Source: an uncultured Eubacteriales bacterium (GTDB taxonomy: Bacteria; Bacillota_A; Clostridia; Lachnospirales; Lachnospiraceae). From it: DNA of 5,992 nt. Where the stretch lies: the NCBI GenBank assembly GCA_902803345.1, contig CADCPV010000052.1:1-5992 (forward strand), given 5' to 3'. The translations under genes were made by a program, and so were the position numbers. The notes below the pieces were generated by a model. It worked only from the letters and a program-made list of their open reading frames with translations. It did not search any database and was not told the DNA's origin. Shown piece after piece: positions 1 through 3,910 of the stretch. Numbering within the stretch: the first letter of the stretch is position 1; each line of letters opens with the position of its first letter.

Positions 1-133
1 CGGGATAGGCCTTCTCGAAAGCCGTCCGGATCGCAGGCGCTGCCTCTTCGCCGTAGGCGTCAACGATTGCCTGATAGCGCATTTCATTATAGCTTTCCGC
101 TTTTCGGGCGTCAAACAGAAAAAACGCTGACAT
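1..133 (-). pseudogene. partial or truncated minus-strand coding remnant, function unknown
   Basis: Read on the minus strand, positions 133 to 1 are open and continue off the left edge. The part nearest the edge reads like real protein, with ...SYNEMRYQAIVDAYGEEA followed by APAIRTAFEKAYP, and uses GC-rich third positions as the neighbouring genes do. The YGEEA...AFEKAYP pattern loosely recalls helical segments I remember from Firmicutes carboxylesterases and other alpha/beta hydrolases, but it is too short to assign. The frame is open upstream to a stop near 191-193. The only in-frame ATG (131-133) has no Shine-Dalgarno sequence, and the flank turns AT-rich and holds the promoter of the divergent operon. 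The 5' end therefore looks missing or displaced: a decayed gene, or a gene with an unusual start. Coding nature is moderately likely; identity is not established. Confidence 0.35.
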
Positions 134-165
134 CAAAAAAATATCTACAATCACAGCATTTTCAC

Positions 166-194
166 TTGTTTTCCGACCTGTCAGGCGTTATAAT
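166..194 (+). promoter_or_regulatory. sigma-A-type promoter of the four-gene operon
   Basis: A -35 element TTGTTT (166-171) and a perfect -10 TATAAT (189-194) are separated by the ideal 17 bp. Transcription would start near 200-202, giving a leader of about 30 nt before the ATG at 230. The block TTATAATACAGTCAG (188-202) recurs with one mismatch at the second plus-strand promoter (3556-3570). Confidence 0.8.
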
Positions 195-229
195 ACAGTC
201 AGTTTTAACAGAAAGGACAGGTGTAATCC

Positions 230-625
230 ATGAAGGAAATCACAGAGTACATCAAAGGCGCGGGAACCTTCTTCCTTGCGACCGAAAACGGGGATCAGCC
301 TGAAGTCCGCCCGATCGGCGTGCTGCAGGAGTATGACGGAAAGCTTTATACAGCTGTCGGCAAACATAAAAACGTGTATAAGCAGATTGTTGCGAATCCG
401 AAGATCTGCATCTGCGCGATGAAGCCGGGCGCCGGCTGGGTGCGTGTACGCGCAACGGCAGTGGATGCGCCGCAGGAAATCGTGGATAAGGTGTTTGAGG
501 ACGGCCCGTTCCTCAGAACCATTTACAACGAAAAGACCGGACTCGAGCTCGGTGTCCTGGAACTGACAGACGGCGAAGTGGAATTCTGCAGCATGATGGG
601 TCCGGACCGGACAGAAAAGCTGTGA
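230..625 (+). CDS. pyridoxamine 5'-phosphate oxidase-like (split-barrel, flavin-type) protein
   Basis: This 131-residue protein resembles the small PNPOx-like family COG5015, whose members are usually about 130 residues, adopt a split beta-barrel and often bind FMN or a related flavin. Seen in the sequence: an N-terminal helix and strand with FFLATENGDQPEVRPIGVL (residues 14-32; the ATxxGDQPxVRP pattern is typical), GKLYTAVGKHKNVYKQIVANPKI (37-59), a strand with GWVRVRATA (69-77), and a C-terminal strand LGVLELTDGEVEFCSM (107-122). The protein is probably cytoplasmic. It could be a flavin-dependent oxidoreductase or a flavin/F420-type binding protein; the substrate is unknown. ATG 230 follows AAAGGACAGG (212-221), and the stop overlaps the next start by 4 bp. 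It is first in the operon, so its flavin chemistry may serve the MoaF-like proteins downstream (inference). Confidence 0.85.
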   Translation: MKEITEYIKGAGTFFLATENGDQPEVRPIGVLQEYDGKLYTAVGKHKNVYKQIVANPKICICAMKPGAGWVRVRATAVDAPQEIVDKVFEDGPFLRTIYNEKTGLELGVLELTDGEVEFCSMMGPDRTEKL

Positions 626-1497
626 CAAAGATGGCGGACGAAAAGAAACTGGTACCTGACAAATACGAGGGCCTGTCGATTTTTCGCCCGCCGCTCTCTT
701 TGGAGCTGGCGGGAAAAAAGTTCGATCTCATCATGGATGACGGCTTCGACAAAAAGCTGATATTTACAGATGGGAAAACCCTCCTCTACGGCGATCCGGG
801 CGAGGAGAAGAAATACGAATACGACTGCCTCAAGATGGACGATCAGTGCTATTTCGTGAATTTCGAAGCACGTCCTTTTACCCATCCGAGGCTTGGCATC
901 ACCCTGATTTTAGACACCCGGGAATATCTTGTGACCGGGGCTTTTGCGACGCTCGGGCTGGATCCGAAATTCCCGAAAATGCCGCATGTTGACATCAAAT
1001 TCGGCGCGATCATGCGTCCGGATGGGACCGTTCCGACGGTCCGCCATGGCTATACGGCCGACATGGCGGGCACATCGATTGACTGGAACTACGGTTCCTT
1101 CAATATCGCGCACGTTTACCAGTCGGAGCGCTATTACCGCGTTGCCTTCACGCCGCGCGCAATCGAGCGCTCGATCCGCAACAATCCGCAGATGATGAAC
1201 CCGGGCGGGGGAGAAGCCCGGCCGCGTCCGACGGCGGCTTATGAGGACTATATGGATGCGGTCAAGATCCGCGACGGCCTGTATGCGGTCGGCCTTGTTG
1301 AGACCAACCTCTGCAGACGAAACGGCCACGGCAACAGTCTCTTCTTCCTGATGAACCTCAACGAAATGCATGATGTTGGCCGGTCGTTCGGCACCAACGG
1401 CGACAACGAAGACGAGAACTATACCTTCGGCGCTTTCGGCGCCTGGTATGACGCGACGACCGTGAAGGAAATGCCGAGCATGTATTACATCCACTGA
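622..1497 (+). CDS. MoaF-family two-domain protein, copy 1
   Basis: This 291-residue protein fits the MoaF family layout: an N-terminal beta-rich MoaF domain (about 20-112; PPLSLELAGKKFDLIMDDG then a YFVNFE...LGITLILD core), a linker with GTVPTVRHGYT (135-145), and a C-terminal MoaF_C domain (about 150-275; HVYQSERYYRV at 164-174, IRDGLYAVGLVE, GNSLFFLMNLNEMHDVGRSFG at 237-257, NYTFGAFG at 266-273). The HxYxxERY, DGLY and GxxFG elements are the ones I associate with MoaF_C. The fold is expected to be calycin-like. No signal peptide or membrane segment is seen. The family name mentions molybdenum cofactor, but no Moco gene is nearby and the biochemical role is not known to me. I chose the GTG start at 622 because it forms a GTGA overlap with the preceding stop; ATG 631 is the alternative, and neither has a strong RBS of its own. 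Confidence 0.78.
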   Translation: MTKMADEKKLVPDKYEGLSIFRPPLSLELAGKKFDLIMDDGFDKKLIFTDGKTLLYGDPGEEKKYEYDCLKMDDQCYFVNFEARPFTHPRLGITLILDTREYLVTGAFATLGLDPKFPKMPHVDIKFGAIMRPDGTVPTVRHGYTADMAGTSIDWNYGSFNIAHVYQSERYYRVAFTPRAIERSIRNNPQMMNPGGGEARPRPTAAYEDYMDAVKIRDGLYAVGLVETNLCRRNGHGNSLFFLMNLNEMHDVGRSFGTNGDNEDENYTFGAFGAWYDATTVKEMPSMYYIH

Positions 1498-1504
1498 GAA
1501 AGGA
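1498..1504 (+). promoter_or_regulatory. ribosome binding site of the second MoaF-like gene
   Basis: GAAAGGA lies 7 nt before ATG 1512, inside the 14-bp gap after the first MoaF-like stop. It is the only internal junction of the operon with a clear independent RBS, and it fixes the start choice. Confidence 0.7.
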
Positions 1505-1511
1505 TTGATTT

Positions 1512-2375
1512 ATGAGACAGGAATACAAAGAACTTCCCAAGCCGAAAACCTATGAAGGCATGTCCCAGTACCGGCCGCCGCTGTGTTATGAACTGGTCGG
1601 CAAAACCCTGGAACTTGTGATGGATGACGGCTACGACTATGAACTTCAGTTTATTGATCGAAAAACGCTGAAATACGGCGTCAAAGGCAAAAAGGCGAAA
1701 GAATATACCTATGACTGCCTGAAAGCCGATAATGACACATATTTCGTCAATTTCGAGGTCAAGGGTGCGAAGCCGCGCGCGGGGCTTTCCTTCATTCTCG
1801 ATATGGAGCAGAGCCTTGTGACGCAGAATTACTGCACCGTCGGCCAGAATCCCCGCTATCCCAAGATGCCGAAGCCGACCATCACTTTCGGCGCGATCCG
1901 GAAGGAAGACGGAACCGTTCCGACGATCCGCCACGGCTATACCGAGGATCTTGTCGGGCGTTCAATCAAATGGTCCTACGGTACACTTCAGGTCGTCCAC
2001 GTTTATTCGAGCGAGCGCTATTACCGCCTGACGGTTTCGAAGGAAGTTTTCGAGCGGATGAAAGCGGAGAATCCGGAGCGTTACGAAGAAATGATGAAGC
2101 GCAGCGGCGAAACGCTCTACGAAGAACCGGCGGACTACATCAAGATCAAGGAAGGCATTTACGTGTTCAATGCCAACGAGGAAATGGCCTGCCGCTCCCG
2201 CGGACAGGGCAACAACCTTTTCTTCCTGATGAACCTGAACCGCATGCACGACGTCGGCCGTTCCTTCGGCCACAACGGCGATGGCGGACCGGAGAATTAC
2301 ACCTACGGCGCGTTCGGCGAATACTATGACACGAGCGAGCTGCACGCGAGAAAGAGTACGGAGTATATCAGATGA
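1512..2375 (+). CDS. MoaF-family two-domain protein, copy 2
   Basis: This 287-residue tandem paralogue of the preceding gene is collinear over its whole length and, by eye, about half identical. Shared blocks include RPP and ELVGKTLELVMDDG (21-40), YDCLKADNDTYFVNFE (67-82), YPKMP and FGAI, DGTVPTIRHGYT (133-144), HVYSSERYYRL (163-173), GNNLFFLMNLNRMHDVGRSFG (233-253) and NYTYGAFG (262-269). This gives the MoaF N-terminal and MoaF_C domains, each expected to be a calycin-like barrel. The segment joining the core to the last strands (about 185-208) is charged here and Pro/Gly-rich in copy 1, so the copies have diverged mainly there. No secretion or membrane signal is seen. Keeping the same conserved blocks in both copies suggests a shared ligand or a heteromeric pair (inference). 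The stop overlaps the next start (ATGA). Confidence 0.78.
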   Translation: MRQEYKELPKPKTYEGMSQYRPPLCYELVGKTLELVMDDGYDYELQFIDRKTLKYGVKGKKAKEYTYDCLKADNDTYFVNFEVKGAKPRAGLSFILDMEQSLVTQNYCTVGQNPRYPKMPKPTITFGAIRKEDGTVPTIRHGYTEDLVGRSIKWSYGTLQVVHVYSSERYYRLTVSKEVFERMKAENPERYEEMMKRSGETLYEEPADYIKIKEGIYVFNANEEMACRSRGQGNNLFFLMNLNRMHDVGRSFGHNGDGGPENYTYGAFGEYYDTSELHARKSTEYIR

Positions 2376-2878
2376 GAAAAACGGCTTTATGGAATATTCT
2401 GACCAGTCATTCAGAAAAGCATCCCTATGGGATGATCCTCTGCGATGAGCTATCCAGAAAAAAACTGACCGTCGCAAAGAAGACGGGGGAGGAGAAAGTT
2501 TCCTTCAAAGGTCTTCCCTATGTGAAGGTCAGTGATACGCTGTATCTGGGGAGCCTTGACGGCGCACCCTTCCTGTATGATTCGAAGCGACCGAAGGATG
2601 CGGCAAATGATCTTGCGCGTTTCCCGAAGACGGATGATCTCACGGATTTTGCGCGGGAGATCAGCTTCGCGCCGGACGTAATCCTGAAAGCAGAATTCCA
2701 GGACGGCGTGCTGAAACTTTCGGAGAATGAATTCCCGGTCACGGTGCGGAAAATCAGCGCCAAGTGGTACCTGATTGCGCTTCGCGGGAACAAATCCGTG
2801 ATTCTTTTAGACGCTTCCCGCTTCCTGGTGTATGCCTTTACCGACGGCAGCTTCATCGGGGGATATCTGGAAGTGTAA
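2372..2878 (+). CDS. uncharacterised 168-residue protein, last gene of the MoaF-like operon
   Basis: I do not recognise this 168-residue protein. It starts on an ATGA overlap with the preceding stop, so it is translationally coupled to the MoaF-like pair. Visible features are a short N-terminal region containing HPYGMILCDEL (17-27), then alternating strand-like stretches: KKLTVAKK, PYVKVSDTLYLGSLDGAPFLYD (49-70), and a C-terminal run KWYLIALRGNKSVILLDASRFLVYAFTDGSFIGGYLEV (131-168). Between them is a charged, Asp/Lys-rich, probably helical segment (71-95). The pattern of a strand, a loop and ILLD followed by another strand resembles the YFVNFE...FILD core of the MoaF N-terminal domain, so it may be a small calycin-like relative; this is structural guesswork. 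There is no signal peptide and it is probably cytoplasmic. A real gene is well supported by coupling and codon use. Confidence 0.75.
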   Translation: MRKTALWNILTSHSEKHPYGMILCDELSRKKLTVAKKTGEEKVSFKGLPYVKVSDTLYLGSLDGAPFLYDSKRPKDAANDLARFPKTDDLTDFAREISFAPDVILKAEFQDGVLKLSENEFPVTVRKISAKWYLIALRGNKSVILLDASRFLVYAFTDGSFIGGYLEV

Positions 2879-2903
2879 GGGAAAAACGCCGGTGATACAA
2901 AAA

Positions 2904-2940
2904 ACAGGTCCGCTGTACCGAAACGGTATGGCGGACCTGT
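2904..2940. terminator. bidirectional hairpin terminator between the operon and the lipoprotein gene
   Basis: The arms 2904-2920 and 2924-2940 pair over 17 positions, two of them G-T wobbles, around an AAA loop. On the minus strand the hairpin is followed by TTTTT (2903-2899) and lies 28 nt after the lipoprotein stop, so it is a strong intrinsic terminator for that gene. On the plus strand it follows the operon by 26 nt but is trailed only by CCTTGTAT, so termination there is probably weaker. The flanks (from about 2892 and to 2952) continue the inverted repeat imperfectly (GTGATACAA against GTGATATACAA). Confidence 0.85.
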
Positions 2941-2967
2941 CCTTGTATATCACTTCCTGATTTTGTT

Positions 2968-3276
2968 TCAGTTGCTTCTGCGGATCCAGTCGATGAGTTT
3001 ATCGCCCCAGCGGACTTCCTCATCCTGCGCATCTTCGTCAATCGGGGTGCGGAGGCTTCTGGTGCCTTCCTCGCCGTTGATGTCGACCCATTCGCCGTCC
3101 GAGTTGACTTCAATCTTTCCGAAATCGCCGTAGGCGTTGTTCTTCTCAATTTCGGGGGCCTGATCCATTATCGCGGCGGGCGATTCGATGGCAGCGGCCT
3201 TATTATCTTTTTTTCCGCAGGCGACTGCGGTGATTATGAACATCATTGCAAGAACGAGTAAAGTGATTTTCTTCAT
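2968..3276 (-). CDS. small acidic secreted lipoprotein, function unknown
   Basis: This 102-residue precursor has a classic lipoprotein signal: MKK, a hydrophobic run ITLLVLAMMFIITA (4-17), and AVAC at 17-20, so Cys20 would be lipidated and the protein anchored to the outer face of the membrane. Ala at the -3 position of the lipobox is less usual than Leu but tolerated. The mature part is about 83 residues, starts GKKDNKAAA, and is acidic, with IEVNSDGEWVDINGEEGTRSLRTP (54-77) and an Asp/Glu-rich tail ending RWGDKLIDWIRRSN. I recognise no domain. The ATG at 3276 is preceded by AAGGAAGG about 9 nt upstream. It converges on the MoaF-like operon across a shared terminator and has its own promoter, so it is an independent unit. 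Real gene: fairly sure. Role: unknown. Confidence 0.75.
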   Translation of the reverse strand: MKKITLLVLAMMFIITAVACGKKDNKAAAIESPAAIMDQAPEIEKNNAYGDFGKIEVNSDGEWVDINGEEGTRSLRTPIDEDAQDEEVRWGDKLIDWIRRSN

Positions 3277-3351
3277 GGTGAATTACCTTCCTTTTCTGTT
3301 TTTCTCTTTGCCTCTAATGACAGCCAAAGAGCAGAGCAGGTTGCAGGGAAT

Positions 3352-3378
3352 CTGAAAAAAAGTAAAAATATTTTTCAG
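3352..3378. repeat. AT-rich inverted repeat in the lipoprotein leader
   Basis: The arms CTGAAAAA (3352-3359) and TTTTTCAG (3371-3378) pair over 8 bp around an 11-nt AT-rich loop. No U-tract follows in the direction of the lipoprotein transcript, so it is not a standard terminator. It could be an mRNA-stability or regulatory element, or simply AT-rich leader sequence. Confidence 0.3.
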
Positions 3379-3428
3379 CCCGGATAAAGCAAGAAAGACG
3401 CCCGAAATACGAGACGCCCAACAAAGAT

Positions 3429-3458
3429 AATATAGCACAGGAACACAGGAAAAATCAA
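3429..3458 (-). promoter_or_regulatory. probable promoter of the lipoprotein gene
   Basis: On the minus strand, TTGATT (3458-3453) and TATATT (3434-3429) are separated by 18 bp, a plausible sigma-A promoter. The start would be near 3422, leaving an AT-rich leader of about 145 nt. That leader contains an inverted repeat CTGAAAAA/TTTTTCAG (3352-3378). A short inverted repeat with one unpaired base (3459-3478, GCATTTT...AAAATGC) lies just upstream of the -35. Confidence 0.5.
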
Positions 3459-3533
3459 GCATTTTCTAAGAAAAATGCGAAGATTCTCTGTTCTGAACAA
3501 TGCCTTTTCCGAAACTTTGGCGATGCTGCCATA

Positions 3534-3562
3534 TTGTAATTCCTGTGAAAATCGGTTATCAT
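3534..3562 (+). promoter_or_regulatory. orphan sigma-A-like promoter driving the candidate ncRNA
   Basis: TTGTAA (3534-3539) and TATCAT (3557-3562) are spaced by exactly 17 bp. Transcription would start near 3568-3570. No plausible start codon follows the AAAGGA at 3571-3576; the nearby frame reads ATA then soon a stop. The block TTATCATACAGTCAG (3556-3570) matches the operon promoter at 14 of 15 positions. Confidence 0.55.
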
Positions 3563-3568
3563 ACAGTC

Positions 3569-3839
3569 AGAAAGGAAAAAACAGATAAGAAAAACTGAAT
3601 AGCTGGTTTCTCAGCAAAAAAGAAAAAAGAATAGCAAAAAGCTTCAGGCTGGAATGAACGGTCCATCGACTTACAGAAGTCAAGATTCCCTGAAAAGAGA
3701 GGGAAAAAGAGGACAACGGGGAATTCAAAAAAGCAAGAAGCCACCCTGCAGAAAGAGAGGTTGAGACAAGTGTTAAAAGAACCGATCGATGGCTGAGAGG
3801 GCTGTTGGATGCAAAGAAATCTGACAGCCCTCTTATTTT
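3569..3839 (+). ncRNA. candidate stand-alone structured RNA of about 270 nt
   Basis: This stretch has a promoter in front, an intrinsic terminator at its end and no convincing protein. It is purine-rich (an unbroken 22-purine run at 3692-3713; A-rich 3616-3631), unlike the GC-richer genes around it. Predicted pairing by eye: a long hairpin with TTCAG (3643-3647)/CTGAA (3690-3694), GGAAT (3651-3655)/ATTCC (3685-3689) and GACTT (3668-3672)/AAGTC (3677-3681) with an ACAG loop; a small GCTG/CAGC hairpin in 3602-3615; and CCATCGA (3663-3669) complementary to TCGATGG (3786-3792), which could form a pseudoknot or tertiary helix of at least 5 bp. It shows none of the signature motifs I know for tmRNA, RNase P or SRP RNA, and no gene lies downstream on this strand, which argues against a cis riboswitch. 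Alternatives are a degenerate gene or a small-peptide mRNA. Confidence 0.45.
3795..3839 (+). terminator. intrinsic terminator at the end of the candidate ncRNA
   Basis: GAGAGGGCTGT (3795-3805) pairs with ACAGCCCTCTT (3824-3834), giving 10 Watson-Crick pairs plus a closing wobble, around an 18-nt loop. It is followed on the plus strand by a U-rich tail (TTATTTT, 3833-3839). On the minus strand there is no U-tract after the stem, so it does not look like the helD terminator; its direction fits a plus-strand transcript. Confidence 0.7.
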
Positions 3840-3910
3840 GCGCCTTCGAAACGATCCTGGCATTTCACAGCACAGATTATCACGCCTGTCTTTTTCGCTG
3901 TACCTTTCCG

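Larger units (their letters stand above)
3277..3910. other. intergenic region of about 630 bp without a convincing protein gene
   Basis: The region separates the lipoprotein gene from the 3' end of helD. Going left to right it holds the lipoprotein RBS and leader, the lipoprotein promoter (3429-3458), a featureless stretch (about 3480-3533), the orphan plus-strand promoter, the candidate ncRNA and its terminator. The last 71 bp (3840-3910) before the helD stop carry only a weak plus-strand repeat (ACAG...CTGTCTTTTT, about 3870-3895). I saw no clear minus-strand terminator for helD here. Confidence 0.6.

Noticed and set aside
910..1494. A long minus-strand open frame opposite the first MoaF-like gene
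   Set aside because: It is a shadow of the GC-rich third positions of the sense gene, with no domain and no start signal. The same holds for the other long antisense frames at 188-628 and 1485-2477.
622..2375. Assignment of the two MoaF-like genes to molybdenum cofactor biosynthesis
   Set aside because: The family name suggests it, but no moaA, moaC, moaE, mog or molybdoenzyme gene is present in the window, and the neighbours do not support it. I keep the family name only.
102..3407. The 11-nt GACGCCCGAAA found at about 102-112 (minus) and 3396-3407 (plus)
   Set aside because: Several 11-nt matches are expected by chance in a window of this size when both strands are counted, and the two sites share no common context.
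3559..3863. Phe/Leu/Ser-rich minus-strand frames in the region I call ncRNA, resembling membrane peptides
   Set aside because: Their hydrophobicity follows from the pyrimidine-rich complement of a purine-rich strand; two overlapping frames look alike and neither has a credible RBS.
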